A stretch of DNA of 64,000 nt from UBA6049 sp965662345 (GTDB lineage: Bacteria > Bacteroidota > Bacteroidia > Flavobacteriales_G > Salibacteraceae). This document shows, piece after piece, positions 9,389-18,790 of this stretch (positions are counted from its first letter, which is position 1; each line of letters opens with the position of its first letter). The notes beneath the pieces are model-generated. The model had not been told where the DNA came from. It searched no databases and saw nothing but the letters and a program-made list of their open reading frames with translations. A program made the translations under genes and the position numbers. The stretch is from the NCBI GenBank assembly GCA_965662345.1, contig CBFIHE010000003.1:62001-126000 (forward strand), in the 5' to 3' direction.

Positions 9389-10690
9389 TTACTCCAAAGA
9401 AGGGTTTTCTTCATTATCCTTAGGCAAAGCCGATGATGGAGCTTTCTCATCTTCTGCTATATCAACCTCTAAATCTTCTTCTAGGAGCTCGTCATAAAGG
9501 TCTGTGCGCTTGTTGGAGATTAAGCTGTAAGACATTAAAATACTGGTAACCAGTATAATGTAAAGTAAGGTTCCGCTGTCAAATTCAGGAATTTGATAAG
9601 CCCCTGGAATGGCAAAGAATAAGAGTATTGTAATTAACCCGCGAGGAGCAATTCCTAGTTCTGTACGGATAGGCCTTTTCCAAAAGGCCATTAGTAAACC
9701 CCATCGGAGAATGTAAATCACCGCCAAGATCGCTGCACTTTCTAGGAATACCCGAATGTTAAACAATGATGCAAGCGCAATGGTAGCTCCAAATACTACA
9801 AAGAAGAAAGTACGAACCACAAAGGCAGTTTCTACAGTAATGAGATGAAACTCTTGTAGAATTTTATTTATGCTCTGAGGCTCTACCCAAGACGCTAGCC
9901 TACCCCTAAAGAAAAGGTTGGTATTATTCAAAATGAGCCCAAAATTGAGGATGATTAAGAGAGATGAAAGGTGAAACATTTTACCTACAGAGTAGAGTAG
10001 AATGAGTACGGCTATTAGTAGAAAAAGTTTAATCTGAGTATTGATCTTCTGAAAGAGCCAAACCAGAGCATAGCTTAAGAGTAGGCTTATTACAATGGTG
10101 GCTCCAACATTCCAAGAAAAAGATTTTATGAGTTCTTGAGAAGTATCTGCTTCCAAGAATTCTATGGCTAAGTAGAAAGCCATAATTCCTAGAATATCTG
10201 AAAAAGTACTTTCATAAATGAGAAACTCTTTGCGCTCTTCATTCAACCCGCCAATACTAGGAATTACTATAGCTGAGCTCAATACGCTCATGGGCATGGC
10301 ATAGAAAAGAGCCTGTTTGAGCGAGGAATCAGTAAAGTATTCAATAATGTAAGTAATGGCAACCGTAGTAAGCATTAACCCTAGAAAGGCCACTAAAAAT
10401 GAACGTACAATAAGTCCTGCTTTATCTCGCGTGAGCTTTAAATCCAAGGCGGCTTCTAGTACAATCATGATTAACCCTATGATGCCCAGAATTTCTAATA
10501 TGGGCATCAGGTCTTCGGTATCTACCGAATCTGTGTAGGTAAGTAGTTGCTGTACCCCCAACCCTGTTATAATGAGCATGAGCACAGAGGGGATATTGGT
10601 CTTCTTGCTGATGATATTGTAGAAGTAAGACAAAATCACCACCACAGAGAGAACCTCTAATATGATGTAGGGCGAGTTAAAATCTATCAT
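9389..10690 (-). CDS. Cation:proton antiporter (Na+/H+ exchanger family)
   Basis: About 433 residues with some 12 hydrophobic segments and a hydrophilic acidic C-terminal tail (LLEEDLEVDIAEDEKAP). The pattern of helices and polar residues within membrane segments fits the monovalent cation:proton antiporter superfamily (CPA1/CPA2), which exchanges Na+ or K+ for H+ at the inner membrane for pH and salt homeostasis. Ion specificity cannot be inferred. ATG 10690 is preferred over the GTG at 10696 two codons upstream because it gives the cleaner N-terminus MIDFNSPYIILEV. The upstream gene ends 30 bp before it, so cotranscription is possible. Confidence 0.88.
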   Translation of the reverse strand: MIDFNSPYIILEVLSVVVILSYFYNIISKKTNIPSVLMLIITGLGVQQLLTYTDSVDTEDLMPILEILGIIGLIMIVLEAALDLKLTRDKAGLIVRSFLVAFLGLMLTTVAITYIIEYFTDSSLKQALFYAMPMSVLSSAIVIPSIGGLNEERKEFLIYESTFSDILGIMAFYLAIEFLEADTSQELIKSFSWNVGATIVISLLLSYALVWLFQKINTQIKLFLLIAVLILLYSVGKMFHLSSLLIILNFGLILNNTNLFFRGRLASWVEPQSINKILQEFHLITVETAFVVRTFFFVVFGATIALASLFNIRVFLESAAILAVIYILRWGLLMAFWKRPIRTELGIAPRGLITILLFFAIPGAYQIPEFDSGTLLYIILVTSILMSYSLISNKRTDLYDELLEEDLEVDIAEDEKAPSSALPKDNEENPSLE

Positions 10691-10720
10691 GCCCACAAAA
10701 TAGAAAAAAAGGCGAGGCGG

Positions 10721-11569
10721 CTATTTTTCTTCTTTCGGTAGGTATACCTCTTCAAACCCTGGAATGGTAACCATGATTTGTTTAGCAATTTCTGGAAATG
10801 CATCATCAGCTAATGCTTGTGCATCGTCTGTGGTTGCATCTGGGTAAGCATCGGCTTTGCCACCCGTTATTGGCTCACCTTGTTGATTGAATATGGTGTA
10901 GTGCACCCGTACCAAACGCTTGTAGCGCTCATATTGCAAGTCTAATTGGTTGGCCTGTGGCGGGTACACAATTTCCAACTGATTAACCATTACCATGAAT
11001 TTATTCCCGTGGAACCCTTGCATGATTTCCAGAAAATCAGTGTTTTTAAGTTGGGCAGCGAGGTATTTTTCACGTGTATCGCGGGTGGTTACCACTTGTC
11101 CGTTTTCTACGTACGTACCGGTACGCTGAGGTTCCTCTTCCTTTTTCTTGAGCTGGAGCTTTTTCTTGAACTTGTCTGCGGTAGATAACTCTTCTTCTTT
11201 AACAGGTACAGGCTCGTACTTGAACGATACATTTTCATGAACCATTTGCGTTTCGCGTTCAGCATCAGAAACGGTGTTGGTATTTACCACACTAGTAAAT
11301 TGGGCCATTTCTATACTTATGGCTTCGTTCAATTCACGTTGGAAAAATGCCCTAAGCTCTTCAAAAGTCATGGAGTTTTGTACCGTTAGCTCTTTGCTAA
11401 AGTGGCACTTGAAGAGTCTATCTGGGAAAGGAATCAGAAGGTAGTCGCCTTTCATTTCTGTAGAAGGCGCTACTGGTTTAACCTCTTTCGCATAAGGGTT
11501 ATACGTTTCATTCTGAGCAAAAGTTAAAAAGGGAAGGAGGCCTAAGCTCAGTATGAGTATGTATTTCAT
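10721..11569 (-). CDS. Secreted protein of unknown function
   Basis: I do not recognise this family. The 282-residue product starts with a clean Sec signal peptide (MKYILILSLGLLPFLTFAQ), so it is periplasmic or secreted. The mature part is mixed alpha/beta with a lysine/glutamate-rich stretch around residues 130-150 (STADKFKKKLQLKKKEEE), and the C-terminal third contains a possible lipoprotein-like or assembly domain that I cannot name. There is no lipobox or T9SS signal. The stop of RseP upstream is 2 bp from its start, so the two genes are almost certainly one transcript, which hints at a role in the envelope, but that is inference from position only. Confidence 0.75.
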   Translation of the reverse strand: MKYILILSLGLLPFLTFAQNETYNPYAKEVKPVAPSTEMKGDYLLIPFPDRLFKCHFSKELTVQNSMTFEELRAFFQRELNEAISIEMAQFTSVVNTNTVSDAERETQMVHENVSFKYEPVPVKEEELSTADKFKKKLQLKKKEEEPQRTGTYVENGQVVTTRDTREKYLAAQLKNTDFLEIMQGFHGNKFMVMVNQLEIVYPPQANQLDLQYERYKRLVRVHYTIFNQQGEPITGGKADAYPDATTDDAQALADDAFPEIAKQIMVTIPGFEEVYLPKEEK

Positions 11570-11571
11570 AT

Positions 11572-12903
11572 TTATTGGAAAAGTCTAAAGATATCGTTTC
11601 CGTTTGCAAAAATCAGGAGTGAGAATAATAAAAGCATACCAGTCATTTGAGCATACTCCATGAATTTCTCACCTGGTTTATTACCGGTTACCATTTCGTA
11701 AAACAAGAACATCACGTGTCCGCCATCCAGAGCTGGAATAGGAAGAACGTTCATAAACGCAAGCACCAAGCTTAAGAAAGCAGTGAGATTCCAAAAGGCA
11801 TGCCAATCCCAAGAAGAAGGAAACATACCTCCAATTGCGCCAAAACCACCCAATTGAGAAATACCTTCTTTAGTAAATACTAGACTGAACTGGTCTATGT
11901 AACTTTTAATGGTGCTTCCTGCCTCTTTTGCCCCTGCAGGAATTGATTCAAAGAAGCCATATTCACGGTTAGTAACTTCAAAATAGNNNNNNNNNNNNNN
12001 NNNNNNNNNNNNNNNNNNNNNNNNNNNNNNNNNNNNNNNNNNNNNNNCCACTTCTTCTCCGTTACGGATAACAGAAATATCTGCCTTTTCGCCTTTAATA
12101 GGTTGCAAAGCCTTTACAAAATCAAGAAAATATTCAGTGGTAATGCCATTAACGGCTACCAAACGATCGCCTTTTTGAATGCCCGCTTCAGCGGCACCCG
12201 ACCCTGCCAATACAGTATCTGCAATAAACGGTACCCGCTCCGTAAAAATGGCTTTCTCACCAGAGGTCAATACACGGGCAGCAAAATCATCTGGTAAGTA
12301 AACCGTGCGTTCTTCACCAGCATTGGTTACGGTAACTTCAGAAATATCTGAGTTTAGCAAGAGCTCTTTAGAAATAGTTGAATAGGTATATCCAGCAGGC
12401 AATGGCTCACCATTGAGTTTCGTCACTCTATCGCCATCTTGAAAGCCCACTTCTGCTGCAACAGTACCAACGTGTACACCATACTTAACGTCATCGGCAG
12501 CAATGTAAGATTTACCCCATGCAAATAAGACTCCCGCGTAAATGATTACTCCAAGAATAAGGTTTACCGTAACCCCGCCCAGCATAACAATCAATCGCTG
12601 CCAAGCAGGTTTAGCTCTAAACTCATAAGGCTCAGGAGCTTTTGCCATTTGCTCCTTGTCCATGGATTCATCAATCATTCCAGAGAGCTTTACATAGCCT
12701 CCAAGGGGCAACCAGCCCACGCCATATTCTGTATCTCCTCGCTTAAACTTGAATAGTGAAATCCAAGGATCAAAGAACAAGTAGAATTTTTCAACGCGAA
12801 TACCAAAGAGTTTAGCAGGAATAAAGTGACCCGCTTCATGCAGTACCACTAAGATTGATAAGCTAAGAATGAGCTGCGCACCTTTTATAAGAATGTCTTC
12901 CAT
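11572..12903 (-). CDS. rseP: RseP site-2 protease (M50 family), internal gap
   Basis: An intramembrane zinc metalloprotease that cleaves anti-sigma factors and remnant signal peptides within the inner membrane. The zinc motif is HEAGH in LVVLHEAGHFIPAK near the N-terminus, and the third ligand motif is in the C-terminal NVLPIPALDGGH segment. Two PDZ-like domains lie between (around AAEVGFQDGDRVTKLNG and GAAEAGIQKGDRLVAVNG). Three to four membrane helices are visible. A 61-nt N run at 11987-12047 removes about 20 residues near the second PDZ domain; the frame is open on both sides. Total length of about 443 is normal for the family. It faces the S9 peptidase gene across a 127-bp divergent promoter region. 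Confidence 0.94.
   Translation of the reverse strand: MEDILIKGAQLILSLSILVVLHEAGHFIPAKLFGIRVEKFYLFFDPWISLFKFKRGDTEYGVGWLPLGGYVKLSGMIDESMDKEQMAKAPEPYEFRAKPAWQRLIVMLGGVTVNLILGVIIYAGVLFAWGKSYIAADDVKYGVHVGTVAAEVGFQDGDRVTKLNGEPLPAGYTYSTISKELLLNSDISEVTVTNAGEERTVYLPDDFAARVLTSGEKAIFTERVPFIADTVLAGSGAAEAGIQKGDRLVAVNGITTEYFLDFVKALQPIKGEKADISVIRNGEEVXXXXXXXXXXXXXXXXXXXXXYFEVTNREYGFFESIPAGAKEAGSTIKSYIDQFSLVFTKEGISQLGGFGAIGGMFPSSWDWHAFWNLTAFLSLVLAFMNVLPIPALDGGHVMFLFYEMVTGNKPGEKFMEYAQMTGMLLLFSLLIFANGNDIFRLFQ
11987..12047. other. Assembly gap (61 N) inside rseP
   Basis: Sequence is missing between the second PDZ-like region and the segment before the last membrane helices of RseP. Reading frame is consistent on either side. 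Confidence 0.95.
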
Positions 12904-12921
12904 GAATTAGTTTTGACTGGG

Positions 12922-12929
12922 CAAAAATA
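12922..12929 (-). promoter_or_regulatory. Bacteroidota -7 element (TATTTTTG) before rseP
   Basis: TATTTTTG on the minus strand fits TAnnTTTG and lies 18 nt before the rseP ATG at 12903. There is no clear TTG 17-23 nt further upstream, so the -33 box is missing or degenerate. Confidence 0.4.
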
Positions 12930-13030
12930 ACCGTTGATTTGGGTAAAGACTTACCTTTATCAGCCTTTGTGCTATTATTCACATTATATACCATATTTTA
13001 CGGTTTAAAACACAAAAAGTTCACTTCATT

Positions 13031-15052
13031 ATGATGAAACGCATACTTCTTTTAGCGGCTTGCTTACCACTTGTCTTTCAAACTACGGCTCAAGAACGAA
13101 TGACTCCTGAGCGATTATGGGAGCTTGGTAGAGTTTCTGGCCAGACCTTATCACCAAATGGCAAAACAGTTATTTACGGAGTTAGTAAGTATGATGTTGC
13201 CGCTAACAAAGGCAATATGGACTTATTTNNNNNNNNNNNNNNNNNNNNNNNNNNTATGCGTTTAACCGATATGGAAGGTAGTGAATACGATGCTCAATTT
13301 ACTCCAGATGGTTCCAAAATTGGCTTTATGCATGGTGGTCAGCTTTGGGAAATGAACCCCGATGGCACGGATGCCAAGCAAGTAACCAATGTAGATGGCG
13401 GGTTTAGTTCATTCAAATATGCCCCAGCCGGTGATCGTATTGCAATTATCAAGTCGGTTAAGCTCAAAGATGTTTCAGGAGCAGACCGCTACGAAGACTT
13501 GCCGCAAAGCGAAGCCTTGATTTACGATGATTTAATGTACCGCCATTGGGATTCTTGGAATACAGGTGAATTTCAGCATGTGTTTGTTGGAACGTATGCA
13601 AATGGAGAAGTTTCTAACTTGGAAGACATCATGAAAGATGAGCCGTACGATTGCCCTCAGAAGCCCTTTGGGGGAAGTGAAGACATCGCTTGGCACCCTG
13701 AGGGAAGCGCCTTGGTTTATGTAGCTAAAAAGAAAGAAGGAGTGGAGTACGCAACCAGTACCAACTCAGATTTGTACTTGTACAATGTGAGCAGCAAAAC
13801 CACGAAAAACATCACCATGGGGATGATGGGTTACGACATGCACCCTGCATGGAGTACAGATGGTACTTACTTGGCATGGAACAGCATGAAGCGCGATGGC
13901 TATGAGAGCGATAAGAACGACATCATGCTCTGGAAGTTCAACGGTTCAGAAAAAACCAACCTAACCAAAGACTGGGATGAAACGGTTTCTTCTTTCACAT
14001 TCAATGCCAAAGGCGATGGCATTTATTTTCAAGCAGCCGTAAAAGCTACCTACCAGTTATTTGAAATTGGTTTTGATGGCGGAAAGCCCCGCCAGATCAC
14101 GAAAGGAGACCATAACGTAGGCGGGGTTTTAGGCGAGACTAAAAAAGAATTGATAGCTGGCAAAACAGATATGAACCATGCTTCTGAACTCTATGCGTTT
14201 GCCAAGAAAGACGGAGCACAGCGTGCCATTACCCATGAAAACGATGCCATATATGCCAACTTGAAATTGAGCCCTATCCAAAAGCGATGGATCAAAACTA
14301 CAGATGGCAAAGACATGCTTACTTGGGTTATTTTACCCCCAGATTTTGATTCTACCAAAACGTATCCAGCGTTATTGTACTGCCAAGGCGGACCCCAAAG
14401 TGCGGTTTCTCAGTTTTACAGCTTCCGATGGAATTTCCAACTGATGGCAGCCAATGATTACATCATTATTGCGCCAAACCGCAGAGGGTTACCCTCTTTT
14501 GGTACAGAATGGAACGAAGCCATTAGCCAAGACTGGGGCGGACAACCCATGAAAGATTACCTAACAGCATTTGATGCCGTAGCTAAAGAACCCTATGTAG
14601 ATGAAAACAATGCGGGAGCTGTTGGGGCAAGCTACGGAGGTTATTCGGTTTACATGTTGGCGGGTATTCATGAGAACAGGTTCAAGAGTTTTGTATCACA
14701 CTGTGGATTATTCAATCTAGAAAGCTGGTACGGTTCTACAGAAGAATTATTCTTTGCCAACTTTGATATAGGCGGTCCGTATTGGGAAAATCCTGCACCG
14801 GAGAGTTATGCGAAGTTTTCTCCCCATCGCTATGCGCAAAATTGGAATACGCCAATTCTAGTAATTCATGGCGGTAACGATTTTAGAGTACCCGATACAC
14901 AAGGCATGGAAGCCTATCAAGTAGCGCGGCTAAAAGGCTTGAAATCACGCTTTTTGTACTTTCCCAATGAGGGGCATTGGGTGCTCAAACCACAGAACGG
15001 GTTGGTTTGGCACCGCGAGTATTTTAAGTGGTTAGATGAGACGTTGAAGAAC
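13031..15052 (+). CDS. S9 family dipeptidyl-peptidase, DPP5-like
   Basis: A secreted serine peptidase of the prolyl-oligopeptidase clan, about 674 residues visible before a gap. Signal peptide MMKRILLLAACLPLVFQTTAQ, then a beta-propeller of WD40/PD40-like blades (for example TPDGSKIGFM and DGTYLAWNS), then the alpha/beta-hydrolase domain. Catalytic Ser is in GASYGGY (about residue 534), Asp in HGGNDFRVP (about 617) and His in NEGHW (about 649). The spacing and the segment PNRRGLPSFGTEWN resemble bacterial DPP5 (acts on dipeptides with hydrophobic P1), which I name only as the closest match. A 26-nt N run at 13229-13254 falls in the first blade, and the stop codon lies in the N run starting at 15053, since WLDETLKN is a typical C-terminus. 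Confidence 0.88.
13229..13254. other. Assembly gap (26 N) inside the S9 peptidase gene
   Basis: Short gap in the N-terminal propeller of the S9 peptidase; frame agrees on both sides. Confidence 0.95.
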
Positions 15053-15235
15053 NNNNNNNNNNNNNNNNNNNNNNNNNNNNNNNNNNNNNNNNNNNNNNNN
15101 NNNNNNNNNNNNNNNNNNNNNNNNNNNNNNNNNNNNNNNNNNNNNNNNNNNNNNNNNNNNNNNNNNNNNNNNNNNNNNNNNNNNNNNNNNNNNNNNNNNN
15201 NNNNNNNNNNNNNNNNNNNNNNNNNNNNNNNNNNN
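15053..15235. other. Assembly gap (183 N) between two genes
   Basis: Covers the stop of the S9 peptidase and the start of the next gene. The continuous frame across the Ns is accidental: the two proteins belong to unrelated families. Confidence 0.9.
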
Positions 15236-16087
15236 GGAGCTTCCGTTGAAAAGGAATGGCTTACAAGATGGAGCGGGTACCTTACTTTGATTCAAATGGT
15301 GGGCAAATGGGCACAAGGTTTTGAAGCGGGTAAGGCGCATTACTCCCCCAAAATGGCGAGTTGTTTAGCGGCATTTATTGCGTTGTATGATGATTACACA
15401 GATGATTTTGATCTCAAGCATCATCAAATCCTAGAGCTGCTGAAATCAGACTCACCTAGGGATAGTCGCCAACGATTATCTATTTTCTTGTACAAGAAAA
15501 TCCTTGAGATTCACCCCAACCCAACGCTTTTTAAAGAACTTTTAGAGAAAGGCGGAGCCGCTCAAGATCTAAGTTTAAAGCAAAAAGATGTCGGTACTTC
15601 TCAAGAAACCTTGTGGGAGATTACACGTAAAAAGGGAGGGTATTTCACCTTGATTTGTTTCGCTGGGTTTATCAAAGAATTTACTGAAGCACAACAAGAC
15701 TATATTTATGAATTAGGTGCCAACATTCAATTATTGAACGATACGTTTGATGTGTATAAAGACACTCAAGCGGGTGTTTCTACGCTGCCAACTACGTCTC
15801 CTAGCATTCAAGATTACGCTTCGTTTTACGAAGAGCGTATTTCAAATTGGCTGAAACGAGAAATTCCGTTTCATGTAGATGCAGCTTCTCAAAGTAAGCT
15901 TCGGGCTCAGTTTGCTTTACCGTTGGCTACAGGCTTAATTTGTCTAAATCAGTTTAAAGAGCTGGAGTTAAAATTTGGCAGATTCAACCCACAAGAGCTT
16001 TCTCGTAAAGAACTTATATGTGATATGGACTCTGTATCTCGGGTTTTAGAAACCTTGCAATTAGCCAAGAGGCTGATCAAAAAATAG
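15236..16087 (+). CDS. Class I isoprenoid-biosynthesis-enzyme-like protein, 5' end missing
   Basis: 283 residues of an all-helical protein; the start is inside the N gap. Two acidic clusters stand out: LYDDYTDDFD (about residue 49 of the visible part) and NDTFDVYKDTQAG, which look like the paired Asp-rich Mg2+-diphosphate motifs of class I terpenoid/polyprenyl synthases, the second resembling the NSE/DTE type. NCBI-style annotations call related Bacteroidota proteins class 1 isoprenoid biosynthesis enzymes, but I know of no experimentally defined reaction for them. It ends 2 bp before the convergent GH3 gene, and these two families tend to be neighbours in Bacteroidota, suggesting a shared pathway. 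Product and substrate are unknown. An alternative is a non-catalytic helical relative. Confidence 0.68.
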   Translation, partial: GASVEKEWLTRWSGYLTLIQMVGKWAQGFEAGKAHYSPKMASCLAAFIALYDDYTDDFDLKHHQILELLKSDSPRDSRQRLSIFLYKKILEIHPNPTLFKELLEKGGAAQDLSLKQKDVGTSQETLWEITRKKGGYFTLICFAGFIKEFTEAQQDYIYELGANIQLLNDTFDVYKDTQAGVSTLPTTSPSIQDYASFYEERISNWLKREIPFHVDAASQSKLRAQFALPLATGLICLNQFKELELKFGRFNPQELSRKELICDMDSVSRVLETLQLAKRLIKK

Positions 16088-16089
16088 CC

Positions 16090-17589
16090 TTAAAGGGTAT
16101 GGTCTGAGAGCAGATTTGCAACACTTCTGTCATTCGCCAACCGCGGTATTTTGTTTTGGCCACCAAGTTTTCCTCTACTTTTCATCATGGTATTGAACCC
16201 ACCTGGTTTTACACGGGTAATTTTGAGTGGTTGTAGAACGTTCCCAGCAATTAAGTCTTTGTAGTATGGGTTTTTATCTTGCATGAGTTGGTCCATCCGC
16301 ATGCGCATAGCATCTAAATTGCCTGTTGAATTATCAAACTCTATAAACCATTCGTGGTAGGGTAGTTCTCCTTCTTTAGGCTCAACTTGAGGTGCCAAAT
16401 GGAATTCATTAACACTCGCATGAAATAGTTCCAATGTCTCTTTCATGGTGCTTTCTACTTCTTCTGCAATCACGTGCTCACCAAAGGCAGAGGTAAAGTG
16501 CTTTATGCGCCCACTCACTATTAATCTGTGAGGCTTTAGAGAAACAAACTTCACTGTGTCTCCTATGTTGTAGCCCCAAAGGCCAGAATTGGTATTTAGA
16601 ATTAAGGCGTAGTTCACACCTAATTTCACATCTGCTAGGTTGAGTCGCGTAGGGTTCTCGTTGTGTATTTCAGTAAGTGGAATAAACTCGTAATAAATAC
16701 CAGCGTCCAGGTTAAGTAGCAATCCATCAGCCTTTTGAGAATCTTGGAAGGCAATGAAGCCCTCAGAGGCGGGAAACGTCTCTACCGAGGCAATGTCTTT
16801 ACCCATCAGCTTTTTGAAAATGGGTCTGTACGGTTCAAAGTTAACTCCGCCATAAACAAAAAGAGAGAAATTGGGGAATAGTTCTGCGATGGTGCTTTTT
16901 CCAGACTTTTCAAGCAGTCGCTCAAAGTACATCTGCACCCAAGCAGGAATACCGCTAATTAAGCGCATATCGGCATGGTGTGTTTCTTCAACTACGGCAT
17001 CTACTTTGGTTTCCCAATCATCTATGCAATTGGTCTCATAGCTTGGCAAACGGTTCCGTTGGAGGTAATTGGGCACCCAATGAGCCGTAATTCCGCTTAG
17101 TCTGCCGGTAGGAATACGGTCTTCGTCATCCAACTCGGGGCTCCCTTGCAGAAAAATCATTTTACCGTCCAGAAAATCGGCTTTGCCAGTCTCGTTAACG
17201 TAACATAGCAACGCCAATTTGGCGGCATTCACGTGCAGCGGAACGGCTTCTTTACTCAGCGGAATATATTTAGCTCCTGAGGTTGTACCAGATGTTTTGC
17301 AGAAATAGGCAGGTATGCCTGGCCAAAGCACGTCTTTTTCGCCTTGGCGGATACGCTCTACGTAGGGTTTAAGCCCCTCATAATCTCTAACAGGAACGTG
17401 CTTCACCCAATCGCTATGCGACTGAATACTATTGAACGCGTGGTCTTTTCCAAAAGCAGTATTTTTAGCAGCCTGAACTAGGTTATGTAAGGTAGCCTGT
17501 TGAGTAGCTACAGGGTCTTCATGCAACTTACGCATTTTACCTACCAAGTAGGCCGCGTATGGTTTTGCTAATATGCTTTTGAGTCCCAT
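16090..17589 (-). CDS. GH3 auxin-responsive promoter family protein (adenylating acyl-acid enzyme)
   Basis: A 499-residue member of the GH3 branch of the ANL adenylating superfamily. Visible features are the phosphate-binding loop KTSGTTSGAKYIP near residue 105, the middle motif ETFPASEGFIA, the GYNIGDTVKF hinge motif (equivalent to the Y/W-x-x-G-D of the superfamily) and the C-terminal lid region after SGRIKHFTSAFGEHV. Plant GH3 enzymes join amino acids to jasmonate or auxin; bacterial members have no firmly assigned substrate that I know of. It is convergent with the isoprenoid-synthase-like gene (2 bp between stops) and its start is 1 bp from the MarC gene stop, so it is probably cotranscribed with marC and purN from upstream. 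Confidence 0.92.
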   Translation of the reverse strand: MGLKSILAKPYAAYLVGKMRKLHEDPVATQQATLHNLVQAAKNTAFGKDHAFNSIQSHSDWVKHVPVRDYEGLKPYVERIRQGEKDVLWPGIPAYFCKTSGTTSGAKYIPLSKEAVPLHVNAAKLALLCYVNETGKADFLDGKMIFLQGSPELDDEDRIPTGRLSGITAHWVPNYLQRNRLPSYETNCIDDWETKVDAVVEETHHADMRLISGIPAWVQMYFERLLEKSGKSTIAELFPNFSLFVYGGVNFEPYRPIFKKLMGKDIASVETFPASEGFIAFQDSQKADGLLLNLDAGIYYEFIPLTEIHNENPTRLNLADVKLGVNYALILNTNSGLWGYNIGDTVKFVSLKPHRLIVSGRIKHFTSAFGEHVIAEEVESTMKETLELFHASVNEFHLAPQVEPKEGELPYHEWFIEFDNSTGNLDAMRMRMDQLMQDKNPYYKDLIAGNVLQPLKITRVKPGGFNTMMKSRGKLGGQNKIPRLANDRSVANLLSDHTL

Positions 17590-17590
17590 C

Positions 17591-18166
17591 TTATTTAATC
17601 AATGTGCCAATGTTACCCGCAAAGAGTTTTACTGCAATGGCCAATAAAACCACACCAAATATTTTACGTATGATGGTGATTCCATTCTTGCCAATGGTAT
17701 CTTCTATTTTTTTAGATGACTTCAACACTGCGTATACAATAATGATATTGAGCACTATAGCTACAATAATGTTCTCTTTATAGTATTCTGCGCGTAAAGA
17801 TAGAATAGTGGTTAGGCTACCGGCACCTGCAATAAGCGGAAAGGCCAAGGGGAAAACAGCAGCCGATGCTGGTATATCATCTTTAAACAAGTGAACGCCT
17901 AACACCATTTCAAGCGCTAAAAAGAATAAGATGAAGGCTCCCGCAACTGCAAACGAGTGCACGTCTATTCCAATAATGTTGAGAATACTCTCTCCTAAAA
18001 AAACAAAGAGAATCATGATTACGGCAGCGGCAATACTGGCTTTTTCGCTTTGAATGTGACCCACTTTTTGCCTTAGGTCAATAATTAACGGAATAGCACC
18101 TATTATATCTACTACGGCAAAGAGAACCATAGTAGCTGATATGATTTCTTTCAAATCGAAGTTCAT
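17591..18166 (-). CDS. MarC family integral membrane protein
   Basis: A 191-residue protein with six hydrophobic helices matching the MarC/UPF0056 family, whose physiological role is unresolved (an early link to multiple antibiotic resistance was not upheld). ATG 18166 is chosen over the TTG at 18172 because it overlaps the purN stop as ATGA, a common coupled arrangement. Membrane segments begin around MVLFAVVDIIGAIPLIIDL and end with LLAIAVKLFAGNI. Neighbours are purN upstream and GH3 downstream with 1 bp between, so it likely lies in a purN-marC-GH3 transcript. Confidence 0.88.
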   Translation of the reverse strand: MNFDLKEIISATMVLFAVVDIIGAIPLIIDLRQKVGHIQSEKASIAAAVIMILFVFLGESILNIIGIDVHSFAVAGAFILFFLALEMVLGVHLFKDDIPASAAVFPLAFPLIAGAGSLTTILSLRAEYYKENIIVAIVLNIIIVYAVLKSSKKIEDTIGKNGITIIRKIFGVVLLAIAVKLFAGNIGTLIK

Positions 18167-18735
18167 GCGCAAATAAGTTTTTCCAATTCTACTGGAAAAT
18201 GCTGATGCTCTAATCCATGAATGCGTTCTGCCAATGATTGAGGTGTATCATTGGGTTTCACCTCACAAGAGGCTTGGAAAATGATTTGCCCTTCATCATA
18301 GTGAGCATTCACAAAGTGGATGGTGATTCCACTTTCTGCTTCATTGTTTGCAATAACGGCCTGGTGTACGTTAGCTCCATACATTCCTTTTCCTCCATAC
18401 TTTGGAAGAAGTGCAGGATGAATATTCACTATTTTATTGGGATACGCATCTACCAAATATCCTGGAATGAGCCACAAGTAACCGGCTAAAACAACCCAAT
18501 CTATTTTATTTTCTTTTAAAAGGCACAAGAGTTCTTGTGATTCTACATCGGCTTTAGAAATCAAAACGGTCTTTACTCCGCGTGAAATAGCACGCTCTAT
18601 AACTCCCGCTCCAGATTTGTTACATAACACCAGTTCTACTGTAACTGATTCATTATCTCTAAAGTGCTCCATAATAGCTTGAGCATTTGTACCCGATCCT
18701 GAAGCGAAAATGGCAATGCGTTTTACATTTTTCAT
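18163..18735 (-). CDS. purN: Phosphoribosylglycinamide formyltransferase
   Basis: Transfers the formyl group of 10-formyl-THF to GAR in the third step of de novo purine synthesis. The 190-residue length is normal. The Rossmann-type N-terminus RIAIFASGSGTNAQAIMEHF, the catalytic Asn-His segment IVNIHPALLPKYGGKGMYG, and the downstream Asp region (HYDEGQII) are intact. ATG 18735 gives the canonical N-terminus; a -7 promoter element begins 8 nt before it, which rules out the longer upstream frame. It overlaps marC by the 4-bp ATGA and faces the deiodinase-like gene across a 55-bp divergent region. Confidence 0.95.
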   Translation of the reverse strand: MKNVKRIAIFASGSGTNAQAIMEHFRDNESVTVELVLCNKSGAGVIERAISRGVKTVLISKADVESQELLCLLKENKIDWVVLAGYLWLIPGYLVDAYPNKIVNIHPALLPKYGGKGMYGANVHQAVIANNEAESGITIHFVNAHYDEGQIIFQASCEVKPNDTPQSLAERIHGLEHQHFPVELEKLICA

Positions 18736-18742
18736 TGTTTGG

Positions 18743-18750
18743 CAAAAGTA
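18743..18750 (-). promoter_or_regulatory. Bacteroidota -7 element (TACTTTTG) before purN
   Basis: TACTTTTG on the minus strand with only 7 nt to the purN ATG, which would give an almost leaderless message. No TTG at -33. Confidence 0.45.
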
Positions 18751-18790
18751 AGTAGGCAAGAATGAATGAGAATCATGTAAATTCACACGT

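Noticed and set aside
13031..16087. One continuous 1018-residue fusion of the S9 peptidase and the isoprenoid-synthase-like protein
   Set aside because: The frame is continuous only because Ns are translated as X. The peptidase part ends with a typical C-terminus right before the gap, and the two parts belong to unrelated families.
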